In this document: positions 26,809-35,741 of the stretch, in pieces | Position numbering within the stretch: position 1 is the stretch's first letter | Layout of the letters: each line of letters begins with the position of its first letter | NCBI GenBank assembly: GCA_963840805.1 | Contig: CAWJAJ010000015.1 | Span: forward strand, 186,001 to 250,000 | DNA from: CADEEN01 sp963840805 | GTDB lineage: Bacteria > Pseudomonadota > Gammaproteobacteria > Burkholderiales > Burkholderiaceae_C | Length of the DNA stretch: 64,000 nt | Direction: 5' to 3' | Position numbers and translations under genes: made by a program | Notes under the pieces: generated by a model | Databases searched by the model: none | Seen by the model: the letters and a program-made list of their open reading frames with translations, nothing else | What the model was told of the DNA's origin: nothing

Positions 26809-27621
26809 ATGAAGATCCGCATTGGTTTCGAGATGGCCTATCAGTGTCCGCAGCCGACGCCGATGATCCTGACGTTGAGCATCCACTATTCGCGTGCGTC
26901 CGATCTGGTGCGGCCCGATCACCTCGTGACGAATCCGTCGGTGCCAGATCACCGCCTACCGCGATCTGTTCGGCAACTGGTGCAGCCGCCTCGTCGCGCC
27001 CGAGGGCCGCTTCGTTTTGCGCAGCGATGCACTGGTCAACGACAGCGGCGTGCCCGATGTCGTGGCGCCGGAGGCCCAGCAGGTGCCGGTCGAGTACCTG
27101 CCGGAGTCCACGCTGGTCTACCTGCTGGGCAGCCGCTATTGCGAGACCGACGAGCTTTCCGAGATCGCATGGCAGCGGTTCGGCTCGGTTCCGACCGGCT
27201 GGGCGCGCGTGCAGGCGATCTGCGATTTCGTGCACCAGCACATCGAGTTCGGCTACCAGCATGCACGCAGCACACGCACCGCCTTGGGAGGCCTACAACG
27301 AAGGCCTCGGCGTATGCCGCGACTACGCGCACCTGGCGATCGCGTTCTGCCGCTGCATGAACATACCGGCGCGCTATTGCACCGGCTACCTGGGCGACGT
27401 CGGCACCGAGCCGCCATACGGAACGATGGATTTCGCGGGCTGGTTCGAGGCCTATCTCGGCGACCGCTGGTACACCTTCGATGCGCGCAACAACACGCCC
27501 GCGCATCGGGCGCGTGCTGATCGCACGCGGCCGCGACGCCTGCGATGTCGCACTGTCCAACACCTTCGGCCCGAACAAGCTCGAGAGCTTCAAGGTCTGG
27601 ACCGACGACGTCGCGGCCTGA
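26809..27621 (+). CDS. Transglutaminase-like protein (three frameshifts)
   Basis: A transglutaminase-superfamily (COG1305) protein of about 270 residues, reading in three shifted segments. Deleting one base near 26945, 27290 and 27505 gives TNPSVQITAYRDLFGN, TAWEAYNEGLGVCRDYAHLA and NNTPRIGRVLIARGRDA. The nucleophile cysteine is in GVCRDYAH and the aspartate in YTFDARNN. The usual catalytic histidine before WFEAYL is Ala here (MDFAGWFEAYL), and DARNN has Asn where some relatives have His, so peptidase-like chemistry is uncertain. It immediately precedes the Anbu peptidase gene, its usual genomic partner. Confidence 0.85.
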
Positions 27622-27638
27622 CCGGTATGTTCAGCGCC

Positions 27639-28364
27639 ATGACCTACTGCGTCGGCGTCAAGCTCGAAGAAGGCCTGATCTTCGCCAGCGACTCGCGCAC
27701 CCACGCGGGCGTGGACAACTACGCCAAGTTCTGCAAGATGACGGTGTTCGAGCGCAGCCGGCGACCGGGTGCTGGTGCTGCTCAGCTCCGGCGGCCTGGC
27801 CGCCACCCAGGCGGTGATCAACGTGCTGCACAAGCGCGCCGCTGCCGAGCCGCCCCACATCTGGACGGCCGCCTCGATGTTCGACGTGGCCAACCTCGTG
27901 GCCGACGCGATGCGCGACATCGAGCGCCGCGACGGCCCCGTTTCTCGAAAGCGGCGGCCTGAAGTTCAATGCCTCGTTCATCCTCGGCGGCCAGATTGCC
28001 GGCGAAGAGATGCGGCTGTTCCGCATCTACGCCGAAGGCAACTTCATCGAGGCGGGCACCGACACGAGCTTCCTGCAAACCGGCGAAGCCAAGTACGGCA
28101 AGCCGATCCTCGACCTGGCCGTGACCTCCGAGCGCGACGCTGGAAGACGCGACCAAGTGCGTGCTGGTCTCGTTCGACTCGACGATGCTCAGCAACCTCT
28201 CGGTCGGCATGCCGATCGATCTGCTGTGCTACGCGCGAGACAGCCTGAAAGTCACGATGAGGCGCCGCTTCGACATCGGCGACGGCTATTTCGAGTCGCT
28301 CAAGCAGCAGTGGGTCGCCGGCACGCGAAGGGTCTTCCACGAGTTGCCGCCGCTGCAGTGGTGA
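27639..28364 (+). CDS. anbu: Anbu, proteasome-type (Ntn-hydrolase) peptidase (three frameshifts)
   Basis: A COG3484 proteasome-type peptidase. The ATG at 27639 is preferred over that at 27627 because it places Thr directly after Met (M-TYCVGVKLEEG), so removal of Met exposes the catalytic Thr1. Asp17 lies in FASDSRTHAGVDN and the Lys32 position in FCKM, as in other Anbu proteins. Three single surplus bases, near 27764, 27941 and 28140, break the frame. Repaired segments read FERSGDRVLVLLSSGGLA, FLESGGLKFNASFILGGQ and TLEDATKCVLVSFDSTML. Anbu forms open-ring multimers rather than closed proteasomes. The ATP-grasp and alpha-E genes often linked to it are not nearby. Confidence 0.9.
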
Positions 28365-28383
28365 CGCCGGGCGCGCGTCAACG

Positions 28384-29140
28384 TCATCGCTTCGCGGCGC
28401 AACGGTTCGGTCGCCAGCGCCGCGGCGAGCGACTCGACCAGGTCGCCGCGCAAGGCGTCCCACGCCGCGCCGCCCTGCTCCACGAAGCGCTGGTTGACTT
28501 CGAGCTCGATGCCGACATAGGCCGCGTCGGGATAGCGCTTGCGCAGCATCGAGGCGAGACCGTCGCTGCGGCCTCGGTAGGGGTAGTTGCGCCGCAGCCG
28601 CAAGCCAGGCGCGCGTTGCGCAAGTGCTGCCAGCCAGCGCGCGCGACAGCGCCGACTTCGCCGGCCCGCCGCGGGTCGTACAACACAGCCACGTCGGCGT
28701 GCCGCGCAACGACCATCGAACACCGGCGTGAAACTGTGCGAGGCGACGTGATCACCGCCTGGCCCGCGCCAATGCAGCGCGCGACTTCGCCCTCGACGGC
28801 GTCGCGGTGCGGCCGGTAGTGACCGGCCACGATCTGCCTCGCGCTCGGCGCGCGTGAGCCCGCGCGTGACCTCTGAAAACAGCTGCCGGTGGCCGATGCG
28901 AGCGGTTCAGGTCGACCAGCAGGCGCGTCGTGGTGACGCTGCATACAGCGGCGCGCCGAATGCATCGGCCATCTGACGGCCCAGTTCGAGTGCGCCCGGG
29001 TCCCAGCCGCGATGGCTGTCCAGCAGTGCTCCATGGCCGGCGAAGAGCGCGGCATAGGGTCGCGGCACCTCGCGTCCGCCATGCTCGCAACTGACGATGA
29101 CGCAACGCCCGTTCGCCTGGTCAGCGCCTGCCGTCGGCAT
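28384..29140 (-). CDS. N-formylglutamate amidohydrolase family protein (several frameshifts)
   Basis: A PF05013 protein related to HutG-type N-formylglutamate deformylase. Segments in different frames read in order: VIVSCEHGGREVPRPYAALF and LDSHRGWDPGALELGRQMA (metal-site His/Glu/Asp), LLVDLNRS, QLFSEVTRGLT, IVAGHYRPHRDAVEGEVAR, HSFTPVFDG and YRGRSDGLASMLR to YVGIELEVNQRFV. Most junctions need loss of one base; two (near 28940 and 28733) need loss of two or gain of one. The stop at 28384 gives the ending TEPLRAKR. It is convergent with anbu, 19 bases apart. There are no hut genes nearby, so histidine degradation is not implied. Confidence 0.82.
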
Positions 29141-29202
29141 CGTGCGGGTGTGGGAAGGGGCGGTCGACACATCTATCCGTGATGGCGGTGCCGACGAACG
29201 GA

Positions 29203-30657
29203 TCAGAACGGGTAGTGCCGCGGCGCCGTCTGCACGGTGATCCAGCGCAGGTCGGTGAACTCGGCGATGCCGGCCTTGCCGCCGAAGCGGCCCATGCCGC
29301 TGCCCTTGACGCCGCCGAAGGGCATCTGCGCCTCGTCGTGCACGGTCGGCCCGTTGACATGGCAGATGCCCGATTCGATGCGCCGGGCCACGTTCAGCGC
29401 GCGTGCGATGTCGCGCCCGAACACGGCGGCCGCCAGGCCGTACTCGTTGTCGTTGGCGCAGGCCACCGCCGCGTCGACGCCGTCCACCCGCACGATGCAC
29501 TTCAGCGGGCCGAAGGTTTCTTCGAAGTAGATGCGCATCTGGCGCGTCACATGGTCGAGCACGGTGGCCGGCATCAGGGTGCTTTCGGCGCGGCTGCCGC
29601 AGACGAGCTTGGCGCCCTTGGCCAGGGCATCGTCGAGCAGGGCATTGCAGTGCACCACCGTGCCCATGTCGACCACCGAGCCGAGCACCACCGGCTCCGG
29701 CCGGCGCGGGTCGCCCAGCGGCAGGGCCGGGCCTTCTTCAACGAAGCGGGCGACGAAATCGTCGGCGACCTTGCTGTCGACCACGATGCGCTCGGTGGAC
29801 ATGCAGATCTGGCCCGAGTTGGCAAAGGCGCCGAAGGCCGCGGCGTTGACGGCGTCGTCGAGGTCGGCGTCGTCCAGCACCACGAGCGGCGCCTTGCCGC
29901 CGAGCTCGAGCAGCACCGGCTTCAAGTGCCTGGCGCAGGCCAGCGCAATGATCTTGCCGACGCGGGTGGAGCCGGTGAAGTTGACGCGCCGCACGGCCGG
30001 GTGCGCCACCATCGCTTCGACCACGCGGCCGGCATCGACCGGCGCATTGGTGATGTAGTTGACGACACCCGCCGGAAAGCCCGCCTCCTGGAACGCCAGG
30101 GCGATCAACTGGTGCGTGCGCGGGCAGTTCTCGCTGCCCTTGAAGACGACCGTGTTGGCGCAGGCCAGCGGCATGGCAATCGCGCGCACGCCCAGGATCA
30201 CCGGCGCATTCCACGGCGCAATGCCCAGCACCACGCCGGCCGCCTGGCGCACGCCCATCGCCAGCGAGCCCGGCACGTCGGACGGGATCACCTCGCCGGC
30301 CACCTGGGTGGTGAGCGAGGCAGCCTCGCGGATCATGCCCGCCGCGAGCATCACGTTGAAGCCGGCCCACATGGCGGTGGCACCGGTTTCGGCCTGCATG
30401 GCCTGCACGAACTGCGGCGTCTTGGCCTGCAGCGCATCGGCGGCCTTGAGCAACAGCACGCGCCGCTCGCCAGGCCCTGTCTGGCTCCAGCTCTTGAACG
30501 CCGCCGCCGCGGCCTCCACGGTGGCCACCGCGTCGGCCTCGCTGGCCGCTGGTGCGCGGGTGGCCACGCTGCCGTCGAGCGGGTTGAGACGCTCGAAGGT
30601 GGCGCCCTTCTCGGCCGCGACGGCCTGGCCGTTGATGAGCATGGACAAGTCGGACAT
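29203..30657 (-). CDS. NAD(P)-dependent aldehyde dehydrogenase (vanillin/salicylaldehyde dehydrogenase-like)
   Basis: A 484-residue ALDH-superfamily enzyme, intact. The cofactor and proton-relay sequence is APWNAPVILGVRAIA, the general base glutamate is in LLELGGKAP, and the catalytic cysteine is in NSGQICMSTERI. The C-terminal substrate region includes EETFGPLKCIVRV and MPFGGVKGSGMGRFGGKAGI. The overall pattern is closest to aromatic aldehyde dehydrogenases of the Vdh/SalA group, but the substrate is inferred from general resemblance. It is followed on the same strand by the formylglutamate-amidohydrolase gene (62 bases). Confidence 0.93.
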   Translation of the reverse strand: MSDLSMLINGQAVAAEKGATFERLNPLDGSVATRAPAASEADAVATVEAAAAAFKSWSQTGPGERRVLLLKAADALQAKTPQFVQAMQAETGATAMWAGFNVMLAAGMIREAASLTTQVAGEVIPSDVPGSLAMGVRQAAGVVLGIAPWNAPVILGVRAIAMPLACANTVVFKGSENCPRTHQLIALAFQEAGFPAGVVNYITNAPVDAGRVVEAMVAHPAVRRVNFTGSTRVGKIIALACARHLKPVLLELGGKAPLVVLDDADLDDAVNAAAFGAFANSGQICMSTERIVVDSKVADDFVARFVEEGPALPLGDPRRPEPVVLGSVVDMGTVVHCNALLDDALAKGAKLVCGSRAESTLMPATVLDHVTRQMRIYFEETFGPLKCIVRVDGVDAAVACANDNEYGLAAAVFGRDIARALNVARRIESGICHVNGPTVHDEAQMPFGGVKGSGMGRFGGKAGIAEFTDLRWITVQTAPRHYPF

Positions 30658-30699
30658 GAGGTTCTCCCTCGTTGCGGGTGGGTGCTACGCGGCGGGGCC

Positions 30700-30792
30700 G
30701 GTGACGCAATCGCAGCATCCACCCCGTTGCGGCCGTGCGCAATGCCTTGAACCCGCATCGCAGCTGCCGCCGGCCGGGCAGCCCAGGATCCG
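30700..30792 (-). pseudogene. Decayed 3' fragment of a second class V aminotransferase
   Basis: Read on the minus strand, this stretch encodes ILGCPAGG, then after a one-base shift AAMRVQGIAHGRNGVDAAIAS. The intact aminotransferase at 31616-32819 ends with LGCLAGVEAAMRVRGIPHGRNGVEAAIAS, so about 30 codons match closely. Nothing upstream of base 30792 continues the similarity, so only the extreme C-terminal end survives. It sits in the 223-base region between the divergent aldehyde dehydrogenase and BPSS1780-type genes. A partial duplication or recombination around the intact gene is the simplest explanation. Confidence 0.8.
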
Positions 30793-30880
30793 GCGGCTTG
30801 GCCTGGATCGCGGGCTGGTGGTGCCTGGCCCGCGGGCGCACAATGCTCCGCGCTGCAAACCATTGAGGAGGCGACCGACC

Positions 30881-31619
30881 ATGAACGGCACATCGGGCCA
30901 AATGAGCGTCGATGCACGTGCGGTCGCCGCTGACCGCGGCCTGGGCTGGTGGACCGACGCGTGGGCCCTCTTCACCAAGAGCGCCCTGCTGTGGGTGGCT
31001 CTCGGCGTGATCCTGATCGCCGGCTTTGCGGTGATCGGGATGATTCCGTTCGTCGGCGCGCTGGCCACGGCGCTGTTGATGCCGGTGTTCATCGGCAGCT
31101 GGCTGTTGGCCGCGCGCAAGGTGGAAGGCGGCGCTGCACTCGAAGTGGCCGACCTTTTCACCTGCTTCAGGGGCGACCGCCTCACGCCGCTGCTGGTGCA
31201 GGGCGCCCTGCTGCTGGGTGCGCTGGTGGTGATGGGTTTGGTGGCCGGCGCCTTGGGATTCGGTGCCGTGTTCGGCATGATGGCCGGCGGCGCGCTCCAG
31301 CACATGGGCGGCGCGTTGGCTGCCATGGGTGCCGGCATGTTGGCCCTGATGGTGGCGCTGGTGCTGGGCGTGGTGATCAGCATGGCGCTGTGGTTTGCGC
31401 CAGCGTTGGTGGTCTTTCGCAATGCTCAACCGGTGGACGCGCTGCGCAGCAGCGCACTGGCGGTCGCTGACGAACTGGCTGCCGTTCCTGGTGTACGGCC
31501 TGATCTACCTCGTTGCCGCGTTCGTGGCGTCGATCCCGTTCGGGCTCGGCTGGATCTTGCTCGTGCCGGTGGTGTTGTTGACGATGTATGTGTCGTACCG
31601 GGACGTGTTTGGGGCCTAG
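30881..31619 (+). CDS. BPSS1780-type multi-pass membrane protein (one frameshift)
   Basis: A roughly 245-residue inner-membrane protein of the uncharacterised BPSS1780 family. The ATG follows GAGGAGGCG. The N-terminal WWTDAWALFTKSALLWVALGVILI and several further hydrophobic segments are typical. A single surplus base near 31470 interrupts the end; repair gives DALRSSALASLTNWLPFLVYGLIYL, closing with MYVSYRDVFGA. About six transmembrane helices are expected. Function is unknown. Its last bases overlap the convergent aminotransferase stop by four. Confidence 0.82.
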
Positions 31620-32819
31620 CCGCCGGCATCCGACGCCAGCGACGCGATCGCAGCTTCCACTCCATTGCGCCCATGCGGGATGCCCCGCACCCGCATGGCG
31701 GCTTCCACGCCGGCCAGGCAGCCCAGGACCATCGGCTCGTTCATGTCGCCCAGGTGGCCGATGCGAAAGACCCGCCCGGCCAGCGGCCCCAGGCCGCCGG
31801 CGACGGCCACCTGGAAGCGCTCGCGCGCCACGCTGCGCAGGGCCTCCGGGTCGATGCCGGGCGAGACCTCGATGGCGGTCACCGAGACCGAGCGCGCCGC
31901 CGGCACCTTGGTGAACAGGCGCAGCGCGCCGCCTTCGCGCCCACGCGCCCACGGCCGCATGCACCGCGCGCGCCAGGCGCGCATGGCGCGCGTGCACGTT
32001 GGCCAGGCCCTCGGCCTCGATCAGCCCGAGCGCCGCCTCCAGCCCGGCCAGGTGCGCCATCGGCAGCGTGCCGCAGAACTTGCGGTACGGCAGCTCGCTG
32101 CGGCGGCGCGGCCAGTCCCAATAGAAGCGCGGCGTGCTGATGCGCTGCGCTGCGGCCATCGCCCGCTCGTCGGCAGCCACGAAGGCCAGGCCCGGCTGCA
32201 CCATCAGGCCCTTCTGCGAAGCGCCCATCACGACGTTGACGCCGAGCGCGTCCATCGCGAACGGCGCGGCCGCCAGCGAGGCCACCACGTCGACCACGAA
32301 CAGCGCCGGGTGGTGCGCCGCATCGATCGCGCGGCGCGAGTCGCCGCCATGTCGCTGGTGGTGCTGCTGGCCGTGTCGGTGTGCACCGCGAACACGGCGC
32401 CGATCCGGTGCTGCGTGTCGGCGCGCAGCGCCGCTTCCACCGCGGCCGGGTCGATCGGGTGGCCCTCGACGAAGGGCGTGCGCAGCGCGCGCCCGCCATA
32501 GGCCTCGACCTGCTCGGCCCAGCCGTCGGAGAAATGTCCGGTGCCCGGCACCAGGATCGAGCTGCCGGCGCCCACCAGGTTGGCGATCACCGCCTCCCAG
32601 CCGCCGTGGCCGTTGGCGGCGTAGAAGAAGACCTCGGCGCGCTCGGTCTGCAGCAGCCGCTTCATGCCCGACTCGCAAGCCGCGATCAGCTGCGCCACGC
32701 GCGCGTCGCCCAGATCGGTCGGCTGGCGCGACATGGCCGCGACGCACTTCGTCGGGCACGCGCGTGGGGCCGGGGGAATGCAGGAAGCGCACGCCGGGGA
32801 TGCGGGGGGTGGAATTCAT
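31616..32819 (-). CDS. Class V aminotransferase, serine/alanine-glyoxylate type (about three frameshift sites)
   Basis: A PLP enzyme of the AgxT/serine-pyruvate aminotransferase group. In order: MNSTPRIPGVRFLHSPGPTRVP, AMSRQPTDLGDARVAQLIAA, FFYAANGHGGWEAVIANLV, FAVHTDTASS, FVVDVVASLAAAPFAMDA, the PLP lysine in MGASQKGLMVQPGL, and FRIGHLGDMNEPMVLGCLAG. Shifts lie near 32745 and 31945 (one surplus base each) and near 32345 (two surplus or one missing). It catalyses amino transfer between glyoxylate or pyruvate and an amino acid such as serine or alanine. The ATG overlaps the hsdM stop as ATGA, placing it at the end of the restriction-modification transcription unit. Confidence 0.87.
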
Positions 32820-34315
32820 CGCTCAACGATATTAGCTTCACCCAGGTCTGCCGCAATCAACCTGAACTGCTCCAGCGCCGCCTCCAGGTCGTCGACGATC
32901 TCCTGCGCGATCACGTCGGGCGGCGGCAGGTTGTCGCTGTCGGCCAGCGTCTCGTCGCGCAGCCAGAAGATGTCGAGGCTGGCCTTGTCGCGGGCCATCA
33001 GCTCGTCCACTTCGTAGCCGCGCCAGCGCCCTTCCGGCGTTCTCGGCGCTCCAGGTCGGCGCGCGGTCGAAGCGGTTCGCGGGGTTGTAGAGCCGCACGA
33101 ACTCGTCGAGGTCTTCGCGCTTGAGCGGGTTGGTCTTCAGCGTGAAGTGCTGGTTGGTGCGCAGGTCGTAGATCCAGAGCTTCTTCGTCCACGGCGTTTC
33201 GCTGGCCGGCTTCTTGTCGAAGAACAGCACGTTGGCCTTCACGCCCTGGGCGTAGAACAGGCCGGTGGGCAGGCGCAGCAGGGTGTGCAGCTCGCATTCG
33301 TGCAGCAGCTTGCGGCGGATGGTCTCGCCGGCGCCGCCTTCGAACAGCACGTTGTCGGGCAGCACGACCGCGGCGCGGCCGTTCACCTTGAGCAGCGTCT
33401 TGATGTGCTGCACGAAGTTGAGCTGCTTGTTGCTGGTGGTGGCCCAGAAGTCGTCGCGCTCGATCACGTCCTTCTCGGTCGTGCGCTTGCCGTCGGCGCC
33501 TTCGATCTGGGTGCTGCTCTTCTTGCCGAAGGGCGGGTTGGCCAGCACGATGTGGAAGCGCTCGCCCGGGTCGGCGGCCAGCGCATCCATCACCTTCACC
33601 GGCACGCTCTTCTCGCTGCCGATGCCGTGCAGCAGCAAGTTCATCGCGCACACCCGCGCCGTGGCCTGCACCAGCTCGACGCCGGTGAAGGCCTCTTCCT
33701 TCAGGTGGCGCTTCTGGTCGCGCGTGAGGTTGGCGTTGTGCTGTGGCAATGTGGTTGTAGGCCGTGAACAGGAAGCCGCCCGTGCCGCAGGCCGGGTCGC
33801 ACACCGTCTCGCCGGCCTTGGGCGCGATGCAATCCACCATCGCCTGGATCAGCGCGCGCGGCGTGAAGTACTGGCCCGCGCCGCTCTTGGTGTCTTGCGC
33901 GTTCTTCTCCAGCAGGCCTTCGTAGGCGTCGCCCTTCACGTCCACGCCCAGCGCCGACCAGTTCTCGGCGTCGATCAGGTCCACCACCAGGCGGCGCAGC
34001 TTGGCCGGGTCCTGGAACTTGTTCTGCGCCTTGGCGAAGATCAGGCCGAGCGTGCCGGTCGACTTGCCCAGTTCGTCCAAGCGCGTGGCGGTAGTGGTCG
34101 AACAGCTCGTCGCCGTCCTTGGCCAACAGCGAGGGCCAGGCCCACGCGGCGGGGATGATGCTCGGCTGGCTGTACGGCGGCCGGCTGCGCTCGTCGGCCA
34201 TCTTCAGGAACAGCAGGTAGGTGAGCTGCTCGACGTAGTCGCCATAGCTCATGCCGTCGTCGCGCAGGACGTTGCAGTAGTTCCAGAGTTTCTGGACGAG
34301 GGTGGAGGCGTTCAT
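32816..34315 (-). CDS. hsdM: HsdM, type I restriction-modification DNA methyltransferase (three frameshifts)
   Basis: An N6-adenine methyltransferase subunit. The N-terminal helical domain starts MNASTLVQKLWNYCNVLRDDGMSYGDYVEQ. The SAM site is VCDPACGTGGFLFTAYNH, and the catalytic motif IV is VLANPPFGKK. Single surplus bases near 34085, 33750 and 33040 split it. Repairs give HYRTRLDELGKSTGTLG, HIAQHNANLTRDQKRHL and NAEGRWRGYEVDELMARDK. It ends with a C-terminal helix that in this family docks with HsdS. It lies five genes downstream of hsdS rather than next to it. The start overlaps the nucleotidyltransferase stop (ATGA) and the stop overlaps the aminotransferase start. Confidence 0.92.
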
Positions 34316-35034
34316 GTGTTCGTCAGTTGCGCCAACTGCAGCAGCTTGGCTTCCAGATCGGGCAGGCGTGCCTGGCTGGCAGCGTCGCCAGGGAGGTGGC
34401 CAGGCAAGCTGTCACGGAAGGCCCGTGTGGCCATCAGTTGGTTGAACTGCTCGGCCAGGTAGGCCTTGAGTTCTTTGGGTGTTTGCTGCACTTCAGCCCA
34501 TAGGCCATCGCGGCCATCGATCACGCTAATGACGTCGCCCAGATCATGGCTGTAGAGGTAATCACCGCCGCCGCGACCGGCGAAGGCTTCGAGCTTGGTG
34601 GCCACGAATGCGGGCGCCGTGATCACCAGGATCTGTGCGCCGCTGGGCAGAGTCACGCCCTGGGCCGTTTCCACCGCCAGTGCGTACCAGCGGTTGCTGA
34701 AACCGAGCACGTCATCCAGCGTGGGCATCACGTCGACCGTGACGCGTTCGATCGTCCATCGGCAGATGGGTGCGCCCTGCCGCATGTCTTGTGCGAAGCC
34801 GTGCGCACGCAGTGCCTGCTCCAGTTGGTAATAGTCAGTGCGGGCCAGAACGTGAGCCACCAGGTCGACATCTTCGGTCGGGCGGATTGCTGGCTGTGCG
34901 GCATCGGTGATCAACAGGCCCGCGACGGCACCGCCGACGAACACCAGTTGCTGGCGCAGTGCCTCGCCCAGGTGGGTGGCCACCACCTCCAGCTGAGCCA
35001 CATTCGGGTCGTTAGGGTTCAGCGGCGCCGCCAT
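34312..35034 (-). CDS. Nucleotidyltransferase of AbiEii-like type
   Basis: A 240-residue putative nucleotidyltransferase. The catalytic pattern of the superfamily is seen as GGAVAGLL followed by PTEDVDLVAHV (the Asp-x-Asp metal site, about residues 52-56). A later aspartate lies in VTVDVMPTLDDVLGF. The remainder is helical, with LVITAPAFVATKLEAFAGR containing the Lys typical of AbiEii-type proteins. Such enzymes act as toxins of type IV toxin-antitoxin or abortive-infection systems. It is preceded by a winged-helix gene with a one-base overlap (TGATG) and followed by hsdM (ATGA). Toxicity is not demonstrated. Confidence 0.78.
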   Translation of the reverse strand: MAAPLNPNDPNVAQLEVVATHLGEALRQQLVFVGGAVAGLLITDAAQPAIRPTEDVDLVAHVLARTDYYQLEQALRAHGFAQDMRQGAPICRWTIERVTVDVMPTLDDVLGFSNRWYALAVETAQGVTLPSGAQILVITAPAFVATKLEAFAGRGGGDYLYSHDLGDVISVIDGRDGLWAEVQQTPKELKAYLAEQFNQLMATRAFRDSLPGHLPGDAASQARLPDLEAKLLQLAQLTNT

Positions 35035-35582
35035 CACGCAGCCCAGCGCTTGTCGAGCGCTTCGATGGCCAGCGCGCGTTCGCGTGCGCTGCCTCCGCGC
35101 ACTGCGTCGAACAGGGCCAGCAGCTCGTAGAGTGCAGGGTTGCGTGTGGCGGCCTCCGGCACCGTGGGGTAGAGCGGGTAGAACGCTTCGCCGCGCACGC
35201 TGCCGCTCTTGTGCGGCCACACGGGCGGTGGCTCGTTCGCGGGCGCGACGATCAAGGCATTGAGCGGGGCCGCGGCATAGCCGGTGGGCAGGCCGCGTGT
35301 CGAACTGCCTCGCGTGGCTGGAAAGCAGTAGCGCGCGCCATGCTGCACGAACTGGCGCAGCGCTTCGCGCAGCACCAGCGGTCGGCCGGCTGCGTCCTTG
35401 CGTGCCAGCTGGGCTGCCATGGCACGCTCGACACCGGCATGCACTTCGGAAGCCGTCAGGCCCAACTCGCCTGCCAGCGCGGCGTAGCTGGGGGCCGCGT
35501 CTGGCAACAACGACAGGCGCAGCAAGACCACCAGGTCCTGGGGGCGCAGCACGATCTGCGGGTTCGTCTTGGCGTGCGACAT
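35034..35582 (-). CDS. Winged-helix DNA-binding protein paired with the nucleotidyltransferase
   Basis: A 182-residue protein with an N-terminal helix-turn-helix (PSYAALAGELGLTASEVHAGVERAM, about residues 33-57) and a C-terminal region of unknown fold. The latter includes PVWPHKSGSVRGEAFYPLYPTVPEAA. The ATG at 35582 is used; upstream in-frame codons contain the palindromic operator and no family sequence. It overlaps the nucleotidyltransferase gene by one base, and a strong 26-base palindrome lies just upstream. This fits an autoregulating antitoxin or repressor, similar in role to AbiEi but not recognisably homologous. Confidence 0.7.
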   Translation of the reverse strand: MSHAKTNPQIVLRPQDLVVLLRLSLLPDAAPSYAALAGELGLTASEVHAGVERAMAAQLARKDAAGRPLVLREALRQFVQHGARYCFPATRGSSTRGLPTGYAAAPLNALIVAPANEPPPVWPHKSGSVRGEAFYPLYPTVPEAATRNPALYELLALFDAVRGGSARERALAIEALDKRWAA

Positions 35583-35599
35583 GGTGGGGAAATGGCCTT

Positions 35600-35625
35600 C
35601 ATTCGCTATTTGCAAATGGCGAATG
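35600..35625 (-). promoter_or_regulatory. 26-base palindromic operator before the winged-helix gene
   Basis: Outer arms CATTCGC and GCGAATG flank a perfect inner palindrome ATTTGCAAAT, so 24 of 26 bases are symmetric. It lies 18-43 bases before the ATG at 35582, where a promoter for the winged-helix/nucleotidyltransferase pair should be. It is strikingly AT-rich relative to its surroundings. Autorepression by the neighbouring winged-helix protein is the natural reading. Confidence 0.7.
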
Positions 35626-35741
35626 TACGGCAAGACGCTCGCTGGAGCAAGGCGGCGGGCCACCAACCGGGTGAAAGCAAGTGATTGATTTCAAACGAGG
35701 AATCGCCCGCTTCCGGATTCGCGTGTGATAAGCGCCGGACG

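Noticed and set aside
26809..29140. Treating the transglutaminase, anbu and formylglutamate amidohydrolase genes as pseudogenes
   Set aside because: Conserved motifs are complete and in order once single surplus bases are removed; the one-sided error type argues for sequencing errors.
28384..29140. Formylglutamate amidohydrolase as part of a histidine-utilisation (hut) cluster
   Set aside because: No hutH, hutU, hutI or hutF-like gene is present around it.
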